Assembly: GCA_030704615.1 (NCBI GenBank)
Contig: CM060733.1
Location: forward strand, 33,106,001-33,170,000
DNA from: Takakia lepidozioides
Lineage: Eukaryota; Streptophyta; Takakiopsida; Takakiales; Takakiaceae
Length of the DNA: 64,000 nucleotides
Reading direction: 5' to 3'
Position numbers and translations under genes: made by a program. Shown one piece after another: positions 43,608 through 53,912 of the stretch (its first letter is position 1; each line of letters starts with the position of its first letter). The notes beneath the pieces were generated by a model. The model made no database searches, was not told where the DNA came from, and was given only the letters and a program-made list of their open reading frames with translations.

Positions 43608-46186
43608 TTACGGCGTCTGTTCAGGCACCTGCTCAAACGCCTCAACAGCTGCCATGTGTGTTGGAACTTTCTCTGGTTCTGGTGGAGACTCAGAGCTGCC
43701 AGGGTGTGGCCGGTTGCCACCCAAGCGCAACCTCTGGTAGCCAAGGAAACTCCAGTCCCACAAATGTAAGGCGATGTAGGTCCCAATTCCCCCAATCAGT
43801 CCATAGGCAATAGAATATGTGAGGGGCATTAAAATTATGGTAACAAATGCTGGAATGGCATCACTCAGGTTCTCCCAATCGATCTCAGCCACAGCCTTCA
43901 TCATCATCACCCCGACAACAAACAATGAAGGCCCAATTGCCCAAGGAGGGATAGAAGCCAAAAGTGGTGTAAAAAAGAGAGAGAGGAAAAAGTAGAAGGA
44001 GACTGTCAATGCGGTCAGCCCTGTGCGGCCTCCTTCACGAATTCCTGTGGATGATTCAATGAAAGTTGTCACTGGAGAGGTCCCAAGCAAAGAGCCACAT
44101 ACGATTGCAGTCGCATCACTCATAAATGCAAAGTACTGGCCCTCAAAATTTCCCTGTGCATCCACAAAGCCTGCAAATTTTGCCATTGAAAACAGAGTAC
44201 CCGTGGTGTCCAAGATATCAATATACAGAAACGTTATCAGAGCCACCCAAAGTTCACTTTTGCCGAATTGGCTGAAGCTGAGGGCACCCGCTGTCTTCTC
44301 AATCTTGTGCACATCTACAACTTTTTTGAAGTAGGCGTATGAGGCATTTCCATAAGTTGTGTCAGGGAAGTACGTGACCTGCATCGTAACTTGACATATT
44401 AACAAGGATTCCAACAAACTGGGCAATCGTCACATATGTTGGACTAGGAAGCTGGCAAACAGGCATGTGCCTAATGACAAGGCTCCAACAGCAGGACACA
44501 TAACAAGTACATTATGCATGGCATTAGAATCAGTATCTACACAGTGATATGGTAGCAAAAGGGAAGCAACATCATAGAGAGAAAGAGAGGGAGAGAGAAT
44601 CTAGATGATAATGACCATGCAATCTCTGTGAGTTGCGACTGACCGAAGTGTGCCGAAACCACGACACAGCCGTTACAAACACAATGCCATATATCATCGC
44701 ACCCTTCACACTTTTTATCAGGGCATAGCAAATCATAAGGAAGCCTACAATCGCAAGCCAAAAGGTCGGATCCTCCATGCGATGCTTTGAGCACATGATG
44801 TTACCCGAGACAGTCCCCCCTGTTTTCATCACAAAAATGACAAGACAGCATGGTCACAAAAGAAAAACTGATACTAATCTTTGTCCAGGGAAGCAAAATG
44901 GGAACACCTCAAATTCTGCAGTGTTGAGAAATAAGAGTGAAGAATTTAGCTTCAAACCACAAAGAGAACCACAACATGAGCTACTGCTGTTCCCACAGAG
45001 TTACCTGAGTATCAGCTAGCTCACATATTGCTGCTGATCAGAAAGGCAGAGGTCAAAGAATGATCCTAACTCACATCGTAACAAAGCATTCACAACGGAG
45101 CGACATAGACTGGTCCCCCTAATTGGCACAAATGCAAGTTGGATAAGATCCTGAAAAATGCAAAGCCAAGGGCAGCTATGATATCAATGTCAGATGTCAC
45201 CCCTAAACTGATCTAGATCAAAGCTCAATTGACCAGATGAAACCTTGATTTCAACAAACGTGCTCATCAAACTCACCATTCTCAACAAATGAGCTCTGGG
45301 CACCAAAAAATAAAATAATTGGGTTTTTAAATTTAGAATGGACGTGTGTTCACACACCTGATACAAGGACAGTAGTGTCGTTGATTGTCTGGACTGGTGC
45401 TACTGTCCCTCGGTACTGACTGGGGCATCCTCCTAATGTGACAAGTGTAGATGAATCATAGGCCACCAGCCCTACACCCTGGTTTCCTTGGAGCCCAATG
45501 AAGGCCAGAAAGAGCCCAATCCCTGCTGAAGTGGAAAGCCGCACAGGCCTAGGAATCGCCTTAGCAATCCTGGTTCGGAACCCAAGTGCAGCAATAATCA
45601 AGAAGATAATTCCTTCAATAAGGACTGCTGCCATGGCACTCTTATATGGGATGTTGCCAGACCCATGGAATCCTACCACTGTGTACGCAAAGTAGGCATT
45701 GGTTCCCATACCTGGCGCAAGTGCCAGGGGAAGATTTGCAAACATTCCCATTATGAAGCATCCAATGAGGGATGAAGCAGCAGTTGCAACAATGAGGTCT
45801 TTTCTTACTGTGGTCAAGCAATCCGTGTACCCCTTATTTACAGGAGTAAATTTACACTCAGGTCCAGGGGCTATGAGGGAGAGTGCCGTCCCATTGGATC
45901 CAATGCCGCTGCACTGAGCATTGGCAATGGTGGGATCACTGCAGAAAGGAATACAATCACTAACACTGCAAGGTCCCCCTGAATCAGTAAGAATGCTTGC
46001 ATTTACAGCTAGAATGTATGCCATGGTTAGAAATGTGGCAGTTCCCGCCCGCAGCTCCTGAGTGAAGTAGGTGTTCCGTTCTTCTAGTTTGAAGTATTTC
46101 CCTACCCTGCTTTGGGCCACTGATGCATTCAAGCCTTCTAATGATCTACTCCATTTTTTACCAGCCTTTCGATACCAGTTTGCCAT
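43608..46186 (-). CDS. AZG1: AZG1-like adenine/guanine permease
   Basis: Three coding exons on the minus strand: 45356-46186, 44644-44820 and 43608-44378, about 592 residues. The protein is a many-pass plasma-membrane transporter of the nucleobase (NAT/NCS2, AzgA-like) family that takes up adenine and guanine, and possibly cytokinins as in Arabidopsis. Signatures: [20 protein letters not shown] near the start, '[20 protein letters not shown]', '[14 protein letters not shown]', '[12 protein letters not shown]', '[20 protein letters not shown]', '[20 protein letters not shown]' and '[20 protein letters not shown]'. I chose the ATG before [11 protein letters not shown]; the frame is open slightly further upstream without an earlier ATG. 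Splice joins restore [12 protein letters not shown] and [11 protein letters not shown] in frame. It appears intact. Confidence 0.93.
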
Positions 46187-46538
46187 TGAGGTGGCCTCAA
46201 TTATCAAGCTAACTGTTCTCTCTCTCTCCCTCTCTTGCTCTCTCTAGTTTCTGTGACTATGGGAAATTGTCAATAGAGGACTAACTCTCCATGAAATCAA
46301 CGACCTCCGTGATTCCATCTTCCACTCCATTAGGGGTTTTGTGTGGGACTGCGAAATATTGTCTCTCTGAAAAGAGGTCAGACCCACCTGCCGAAAGTCG
46401 ATGTGAATATGTGAGAATAAAGAGAATAGGATAAGGTCTTTAGTAGTAAGATTTGGGTCTCTCACACCCGGAAATTTATCCACAATAAGAAGCTGATTTC
46501 TGTCTACCTCAGAGGGGATCTCAGGACAAGACCTCAGC

Positions 46539-46588
46539 TGTGTGTGTGTGTGTGTGTGTGTGTGTCTCTCTCTCTCTCTCTCTCTCTC
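46539..46588. repeat. (GT)n(CT)n microsatellite upstream of AZG1
   Basis: About 12 TG units run directly into about 12 TC units, roughly 350 bp upstream of the AZG1 start codon. Smaller CT runs occur at 46210-46245. Confidence 0.95.
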
Positions 46589-46589
46589 G

Positions 46590-47395
46590 TATCTTATTCA
46601 CATCAACAAGCCGCTATCGACAAAACTACACTGTGACGCGCAATCCCTCTAAAGTAACAGCGGAACAGTTTTAAGTACAAGGCCATGGACTTGTAGTACA
46701 CCCACACAGAATGATCCACATCTCAGATGCCGGATCCCAAAAGCAAATGAACCAGACCAACAGGCCTGCAGTCAAGATTCTGACCCGCAACAAAGAGAAA
46801 CAAAGAGATGCAAGCCAACTTAAAAAGGGAACTAGTAATGATACCCGTACACCGGAAAGATCACTCAAAGACACCCATCGAGAGAACGAACTTCCACTAA
46901 CAACCACTACATGCTCAGACAGATTCTCACAGATAAGGACAAGGCCTTAAACCTCCTCAGTCAAACAATCTCGAGGGTCAAAAGTCAACACACCTCCGTG
47001 TTCATCCCACAAACGACCACGGTGACAATGTAGTTCTAAGCAGATCCCATATTTGTTGTAGAGGCTCCCCAAAACTGGGGGGGCGGACTGACTGCTACCA
47101 GTCCACCATAGCCGCTGTCCTCACCACCAACACATCGCTCGTATCCGGCTGTCAGCGCGCTGTCTGGCACCTGTAGCAGATTCACTCCAACTACATTTCC
47201 TTCTTCTCCACATCATTGCGATCGCCTCCATCTCTGCATCACTCGCAAATTCCTTCCGGCATCGTCACGCCATCGTCTCTCACAAGTCAGCCTTCTGCAT
47301 CACGTGCACCATTGCAGCTCCTCTGCGTTCACACTTCCGCACCTCACATTCCCAAACTCTTTCCTCTCTGTTTCTGATCTGCTGTGTGAATGGAA
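46590..47395. other. No gene seen
   Basis: Short frames only. It may include the AZG1 promoter and 5' UTR, but no element could be fixed. Confidence 0.4.
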
Positions 47396-47399
47396 TCTC

Positions 47400-47470
47400 G
47401 GAAATGAATAGCAAAGCATTCCCGGGATTCAGGATTTGAACCCAGAACCACTTGAATTGTGCGTAATTGT
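47400..47470 (-). mobile_element. tRNA-like SINE head fragment
   Basis: The minus strand contains GGGTTCAAATCCTGAATCCC, a good RNA polymerase III B box followed by a T-arm-like pairing. The A-box side is degraded. It lies next to a longer SINE copy. Confidence 0.45.
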
Positions 47471-47529
47471 TTTTTAAATTTTACTTCTCACATTTCATTC
47501 CGAAGGTAGGTAAACTCCAATTTGGTTTT

Positions 47530-47700
47530 TTCAAATGGCAGCTCACAATTCGGGAGGAAAAAATTAACCCCCTTGTATGTAAGCCATGAAGCGTACAACA
47601 GACCGACCGGCCTCGAAACCAAGTAACAAGATAAGTTAGAGCTCCGAACCACTTGGTGACGCAATGTGCATTATCCGACTGAGCTACCGACTCTTGATAA
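47530..47700 (-). mobile_element. tRNA-derived SINE-like element, copy 2
   Basis: The minus strand begins GTCGGTAGCTCAGTCGGATA (a near-perfect tRNA D-arm and A box), with a degenerate B box TGGTTCGGAGCTC. It ends in 'gggggttaattttttcctcc', the tail shared with the copies at 14235 and 49085. The body lacks a paired acceptor stem, so it is not a tRNA gene. Confidence 0.65.
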
Positions 47701-49084
47701 AAGTTTATAATTTATTGACTCCTCCCTAAGGAGAGACCACCCAGCGATTGTTTTCTCCTGATGTACCTTCTCCGCTTACCCAAGCGACCCATTCTGGGTC
47801 GGTTGGGTTTGCTTAACCAGCCATAACTTCATGTGGTTAAGGCTGATTGGGCGTTTTTTGGGCTCAATCGATAGAAAATCGGGTCCCCCTTCATATGGCA
47901 TTGGCCAATTGGTCAATGCCTGAAGGGGTATGGGTCTGGACCAATTGGAAGGGGGCACACTCAGCTTTTTGAGGCCAATTTGGCCCCCCTAACCTGCCCA
48001 AGTTGCTGACATGGCAACTGCGGTCAGGTTAGGGTGACTGAAAGATACCCCATAAAGGTTAGAGCGGCACGCTCCCCCAAACCCATTGACCGGCAGGGGC
48101 ATGGCGCCCGGCGCAGGTCTGGGCATTCCCAGGCCTGGGCCCTAGCCTGAATCGACGGCGATGGCAGCTCCGGCCAATGCCATGCAGGGCGGGCTGGAGG
48201 GAGTGTAGCCGCGATGGCGGCAGAGCTCGGGGCTCGAGAAAAACGCCACGAGGAGTGAGCCAAACCTAGGGCGGGGGTTTGATAGGGTTGAGGGTGGAGT
48301 GGCCCCCATGAAAGCAGGGCCGGGTAGCCAGAGGAGCTCCCAAACCCCGTGCCCTTCTGGGCTATGGCTCCAAATATCCTAGACCTGCAGGCTATAACAT
48401 AGGTGTGCCATTTGAAGTCTTGGGCAGGGAACCTAAAGATGTGAGGGCAATTACTGATTGGTCCCAAACTTTTTTGGGGATCTCATATGGATGTTCATGA
48501 CACTTCAACAGAGGGATTAGGAAATGAAGGGCTGAATTTGTTTGTATAATTCTAGGAAGAGATATTTTGGCCTGCCCAAAGAAAATGGCATATTTTGACC
48601 CCCCAATTTGTCACTACAAAGGAGCCCACTTGAGAACATTTCAGAAAAAACTGAAAAATTATGAGGATGTGTGTTGTCAGGTATGGTACAACATTCTTGA
48701 GACTCTCAAAAAAAGAGAAATTAAAACTGCCCAAATACGAGCAAAAAACTGCTTTTTTTGGCACCTATTTCTTTGTGAAGAGTTTTTTTTGTCCCCACTC
48801 TACACTTTATAATCTTCTGGCAGTTGGAATTTGATGAAACGTTTTGTGGCAGGAGGTGGTGTAGGTGGGAAGTAATTCCAACGGTCAGTTTTAGAGGGAC
48901 ATAGAGATTTTCAAGATAAAAATGTTTTTGTGGGCCAGGGAAATGTTTTTCCACGAGAGGGTGAAAATGAGTCTGGGCACTTAAGGGTTAATACCTACCT
49001 ATCAAGATAATACCTTCCCAATAAATAGCCATTTGCAATAGACTCTAGACTTTTCATCCACTCATTGTTATCCATCCATCCATT
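47701..49084. other. No gene recognised
   Basis: Unique-looking sequence. A minus-strand frame at 48024-48467 is Pro/Ala/Trp-rich and looks like GC-biased noise. No promoter, RNA gene or repeat was identified. Confidence 0.4.
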
Positions 49085-49240
49085 CAGGCCCTTGTGGAGG
49101 AGGAAAGTTTAACCTCCTCCTTTTTATATAAGCCGGGCATATATCACAAGAGGAAACGTCAACCCCCCCAACTGACAAGTCACGAAACATAGCATACACA
49201 CATAGGAATTGAACCCCAAAGCTACCAAACCGCAAGAGAA
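49085..49240 (-). mobile_element. tRNA-derived SINE-like element, copy 3
   Basis: The minus strand has TTGGTAGCTTTGGGGTTCAA (B box GGTTCAATTCC) near its 5' end and the tail 'ggaggttaaactttcctcct' then caagggcctga at the 3' end, as in copy 1. Two ggggttga/ggaggttaaac boxes suggest a small internal duplication. Confidence 0.6.
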
Positions 49241-50209
49241 ATTTAGGTTTAAGTCAGGATTCCAAAGAGTCGGCTGCTATGGGCTGTTTTTTTCTTGGTG
49301 CTCTGCATTTTCTTTCTCGTTGCTCTGCAATCCTTCTAAAATCTGCTTAAAATAAAATCTCCTTAAAATAAAAACCTCCTCCTCTAGGTAGGTTCAATGG
49401 GCATGCCCAAGGTCCCTCTGGGATCTTTGGGTCTCGCCTTAGGCTTGGGCCTTTGCCTCAAGCTAAAAACACAAAAGGGGTAGGGTCTTCTACCACTAGC
49501 TTAATCCCTCAATGGGGCAATTATACACCGTATTGGTTAAAAATGTACTTGGGGGTATAAAAGTGTATTTTTGCATAAACAACGAGTTGTTGGATTTTAC
49601 AATAGGGTAGTGTTAACTTATGCAACAATTCGGTAAATATATGTTATTCTTGAAACATGATGTGTTAAATATTCACACGTTTAGCCTTGGTTGGTTTTTT
49701 TTTTTTTTTTAAAAAGGATTGGGATATTCACTCTAATCCCGTTTAAAATCAGTGGAGTAACATATCATTGGTGTTATAATAGAATGTAGAAAAGTGCGTC
49801 TGAGATGTAATTTCGAGCAAAAAATTCAACTATGCACATAGGCAGTGTGACATTATAAAAATATAGGTCGGCATATAATTCGTCGTTATACCAGCCACAT
49901 CATGATGCTAGGAAGATTATGAAGACCATCTTGAGATCATCCAATCAAACTCAATATTGAAACTGGAAGCAACCTTTCCCAAGCGTTACATTCACAAAAA
50001 CAAAAAAATTCAACTAGGCCATGAAACTGATGACCATCCACTGTGAGAGAGGATAGAGCAGCACCTGAAACATTGTTGCCAACTATGGTAGATCACCTGC
50101 CCGCAGTGCCCTGCCACCAATCCACTACCACACCTCGCCAACTCTAGTGCATCCACCAACCCGCTACCGCTTCCACAAAATCTATTTGCCCTATCTCTTC
50201 TTGCACTCC
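49241..50209. other. No gene seen
   Basis: AT-rich spacer with homopolymer runs (for example T16 near 49697). Nothing coding. Confidence 0.4.
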
Positions 50210-50217
50210 CTACCGAC

Positions 50218-50671
50218 CAGTGTTGGTCTGGTATCAGGTTTAGGACATACCAGACTGTTCCTGGAGACCCATCACAAAACTTCATACCAGTCTGGTCTAT
50301 ATAATGGTGGGTATATCTTTTTCCAGATACTGGTATGAATATGAGTATCATGACCACAATACCAGCTGGTATGAGATACCAATTCTGGTATCATTCCATA
50401 GCCATCTTGACTTACAAGTTTATCAAATATCAAGTGAAAACAAATACAATAAACATAAAGTAAATATAAATAAATACATGTATGTACATGTACACATAAA
50501 TTGGTATAGTACACGTACCAGAGTAAATGAGGAAGACGGTGGGGGGGTACTGCTATTGTGGCTGGTATCCGTTTAAGCCTGGTTTGGTATATGACCTGGT
50601 ATGTAGAACTTAAAGATCAGGCTTGTCTGGTCCCTGATACCAGGGTTGATACCCATACCAGACCAACACTG
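50218..50671. mobile_element. hAT-type MITE, 454 bp
   Basis: The ends are inverted: CAGTGTTGGTCTGGTAT at the left and its reverse complement at the right. The flanks CTACCGAC (50210-50217) and TTACCGAC (50672-50679) match in 7 of 8 bases, an 8-bp target duplication as made by hAT elements. The interior holds many TACCAG/CTGGTA words in both orientations. The termini are the same as the right end of the hAT remnant at 40622, so this is a plausible non-autonomous derivative of that family. Confidence 0.85.
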
Positions 50672-50819
50672 TTACCGACCCTACCTCTCTTCCTGCTCTC
50701 CCTCTTTGGCTATAGTCACCTCGCCCTACTTCTACAACGCGTCTCCCTCCATTCTAGAATCTCTGCCAGCCAACTAACTAGCACATGCACTCCATGCGAC
50801 CCCAAGCCCTTTGGTTGGT

Positions 50820-51081
50820 TTGTTTTTTAAAAAGAACTTAGGGTACATATTTATCACCTTTCTTTTCTGGGCCTTTGCCCTTCTGTAGTGTAATGGCGGG
50901 CACTACTCCAGTTATGACTCCATGGCTCAGAAATGTGGTTTACTTTCCCTTCACGGGCCACTGGACATGTTTCCTTGGAAATCCAATCCAGAAGACATAC
51001 TATAATACTTCAAGTTCCATCATAGTAGAATTTAGAACAAGGTTTCAGACAATCCAAATTGTTTTATTTGGGTCCCCGTAA
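50820..51081. other. U2 downstream spacer
   Basis: No gene is seen. It contains the region 3' of the U2 snRNA gene. I did not find a convincing plant snRNA 3' box. Confidence 0.4.
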
Positions 51082-51278
51082 GGAGAGGGTTGCGCCAGCC
51101 AAGGAGGTAGTGCAATACCGAGGCGACGCGCGCGAGCCCGAGCAGCAAGCTGCCGGATGGGCCCGCACCCGAGAAAAATTAGAATAATATGATGGGACTC
51201 GATGAGTCCCGTATCAGATATTAAACTGATAAGAACAGATACTACACTTGATCTTAGCCAAAAGGCCGAGAAAGGTAT
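51082..51278 (-). ncRNA. U2: U2 spliceosomal snRNA
   Basis: Minus strand from 51278: ATACCTTTCTCGGCCTTTTG (the universal U2 5' end), then the branch-point-pairing region GTGTAGTATCTG and 'TTCTTATCAGTTTAATATCTG'. A perfect hairpin GGGACTCATCGAGTCCC forms stem IIb. The Sm-type site AATTTTTC lies before stem III/IV (GGCAGCTTGCTGCTCGGGCT). It ends near CTTGGCTGGCGCAACCCTC, about 197 nt, the usual plant U2 length. All functional segments look intact and the promoter has plant snRNA elements, so this is probably an active gene rather than a retrocopy. The 3' end is set by similarity and may be off by a few bases. Confidence 0.95.
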
Positions 51279-51301
51279 ACTGTAAGAGTTGTGCTACGGG
51301 G

Positions 51302-51309
51302 TTTATATA
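51302..51309 (-). promoter_or_regulatory. TATA box of U2 gene
   Basis: TATATAAA on the minus strand, 24-31 bp upstream of the U2 5' end, the standard position of the plant snRNA TATA element. Confidence 0.85.
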
Positions 51310-51336
51310 CTGAGCCGGACTGAAACATTGGGCAAT

Positions 51337-51347
51337 CGATATGGGAT
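51337..51347 (-). promoter_or_regulatory. Upstream sequence element (USE) of U2 gene
   Basis: ATCCCATATCG on the minus strand differs by one base from the plant USE consensus RTCCCACATCG. It lies 59-69 bp upstream of U2, with 27 bp between it and the TATA box. That is between the spacings usually given for Pol III (about 23-25) and Pol II (about 33) plant snRNA genes. U2 itself is normally Pol II. Confidence 0.8.
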
Positions 51348-51349
51348 AA

Positions 51350-52920
51350 TGTTTCATGCTGCCAATTTATCTCTACTGGCATAGGTAGGCTTGGTTGGGT
51401 GCTCCGGCCCACACGCATGGATTTCTTGGCTTACCTCAGTCTCCTCTCCCTTCATTCCTGGTTATCATGTTGTCAAACAGTCTGATGGTCAGAGTGACAG
51501 GAAAGAGGCATGATCCACCCAGCGACCGCATTCAGCTCAGATAGCGCACCGTGCTTGCTGATAGCACAGACAGCATAGCTCCTGTCGGCTGAACACTTGA
51601 AATTCCCAGATGCTACAACAGCAATTTCCCTGCAGGATATAACAGTTTCCGGATTGCGTTGAGTGAGTGAGATAGTCCTTTCTTCTTTCCGCAGCTGTGA
51701 TGCTGCTTCGCCTCTATTTCAAGCAGCTGTTATGTACATACACATTCGGTGTGGCTCCCCCTTGCAGTTTTCATCAACCCAAATCGCACATCTTTGATGC
51801 TCTCTCTCTCACTCACTCCTCGATTAAGCTCAGTTCTTTGGATGATATCACTGGTGCTGCTATACACCGTTTGTTCTCTCCAGATTACCTGGGGCATGAA
51901 ATGACAGACCCGTTCACAAGTTGTTTTATAATATTCAGAATTCAGAGTGTGTTTGTCTGCATAGTGGGAGAGAGGGATATGTGCCCAGTAGTCTTTGCTT
52001 GCCGTAGCCTTGTGGCCAAGACGGTGCACACCGAGTTTGGGAACAGCAGAATTGTTTGTTCATACCAGTCAAGGTCACACCGAGTCAAAATTTAACAATT
52101 TTCGGATAGAGGGAGCAGAACGGGTTCCGCTACCGAGCCAGCAGGCTTAGACCGTGGGATATAAGAGAGATGATATAACACCAGAGGAGAAAACTTATGG
52201 GGAAGCCAGCGTACACTATTGAGACAGGTTTATGAAAACATTCCCTGTAATTTAAAGATGCCTTGGATTTTATGCTGGGGGCTACTAGATTTCATCGCTA
52301 GAGGCGGCCCCAGTTGTGCATTGGAAATCTGCCTACCCACTCGTGATGATTCGATAAAGCTATCCAACAGGAGGATAGAGAGAGGCTCGTGGTAGTGAAT
52401 GATTTTCGCCAGATCTGTTTGGCTATGTGTCGAGTTGTTCTAGAGCTTATGGTGATAAGACACTCGACAATTATGCAAAATCTTCAGAATTGGAGCAAGA
52501 CCATTTAGTGCTCAACTTAGTCACTGGCAGCATATGTAGATGTGGGGAATGTGGGGAGTTTGGTTGTTGCAGCAGGCTGCCATAGAAATGAAATTGTCAG
52601 CAGTATCTCCTGCTGCGTTTCATCAGTGGGAAATCTTGTTGTCAATATCAAAGCCAAGTGACAGCTGGATCCAATCATTTTACTTTCTTTATTGCTGGTG
52701 ATATAAAAACTGGCGCAGTTGGTGGCAGAAAATTGCTACATCCCAATTGCTACATCCCTGCCTTTTACTAGGCGTCCCCATGGCAACAATGGCACCAACT
52801 TGAAGCTATCAAAGTTAAAGCTTCTGTCCATCCATCCACACACCACAGTTTCTGCAGTGATACAACAAGAACAAATCCCATCTTGGAACGTGGTGCCAAC
52901 TTGTATAACAATTGCTCTCC
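51350..52920. other. No gene recognised
   Basis: A 132-codon plus-strand frame (51697-52095) has no recognised motif and spans the dispersed phrase 'gtagccttgtggcc'. Nothing else is supported. Confidence 0.4.
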
Positions 52921-52929
52921 CTACAATCT

Positions 52930-53905
52930 TAAGGGATGAACATCATAACAGTCACCACAGAACCCGAAGGTTGTTGATCCCGCTCCAGGGATCGGGCTGA
53001 TGTGCCCAAAAGCAATGGCCAGCTTCTCAATGTGGTGCCGAGCAAGTACCTTGTTCTCATCTTCTACAGCAAGTGATACAAAGCCCTTCGGGCACGTAGC
53101 CGACCTACCACATCTGCCCAGACAGTCTCCTTAGCTCAGCATGGATCTCAAAGCATGGATGCAAACTGTCTTTCACTAGAACAGATTTATGCACAGGGTT
53201 GTCTACCTCCATGCATGGCTCCTTTCTGACATGCCTGTCCGCCCTTGTTGTTCACCTTTGCACATTTGTGTGCATTTGCGATGCGTGTGCAAGCCTGGCA
53301 GCTCTGGCACATGGCTGCATGCAGAGAGAAGAGGAATGAAGGCAATACTGTCTGGCCTTTCTGCTGCATTTGTTCAAATAGTTGCAAAGCCTCCCTACCA
53401 CACCCATGCTGATCACGAATCATTTGTCTCATTGAGCCAGACACAGATTTGACACTCCCACATTTGGCATAAAAGCTCATAACAGCATCCTCTGCATGAG
53501 TATATGACAGAATTCCAGCTGTGATCTCAAAGTGGACCTCTTTTGCCCTTTCCAAATATTCCTATGGTGTCACAGGCATTGTGAACACAAATGAACGTGA
53601 CCATGTTCGGCATCGCCCTTTCTTGTTGCATTTCATCATACATCTTGAAAGCCACACCCATGGTTGAATTTTCCTATGATCAAGGTGTTCTGTGACATAA
53701 CTTGTTGAGCAATGTTGTGAAAGAGTAGCTCACATCCCTTCCGCATCCTCAACAGGGGTATTTTGGTTGATGTCGGCATGGGCCTCTTTGCCCTTTCCAA
53801 GACCTCAAGGCAAGCACACCCATTGAGAATGCAGTGAACATGTCATGTCGGGCGTCTGTTGCATGTGCTTACAGATCTCCAAAGCCTCCCTACCACAGTT
53901 GCATG
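52930..53905 (-). pseudogene. PPR-DYW pseudogene, decayed
   Basis: Immediately downstream of the full PPR gene on the same strand. The minus strand has ERAKEVHFEITAGILSYTHA, 'AVMSFYAKCGSVKSVSGSMR' and 'GREALQLFEQMQQKG'. Further left (53.0-53.1 kb) are decayed DYW pieces equivalent to HIEKLAIAFGHIS and CGDC. The order (PPR repeats then DYW) matches a shortened paralog with many shifts. It may be a tandem duplicate of the neighbouring gene. Confidence 0.75.
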
Positions 53906-53912
53906 TTGCTTT

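Noticed and set aside
47600-47700. A tRNA gene on the minus strand (GGTAGCTCAGTCGG)
   Set aside because: The A box is good, but the acceptor and anticodon stems do not pair and the body continues into a tail shared with other SINE copies.
48024-48467. 147-codon minus-strand frame
   Set aside because: Pro/Ala/Trp-rich composition typical of chance frames in GC-rich DNA, with no support from context.
51697-52095. 132-codon plus-strand frame downstream of U2
   Set aside because: No recognised motif, odd composition, and it spans a dispersed repeat phrase.
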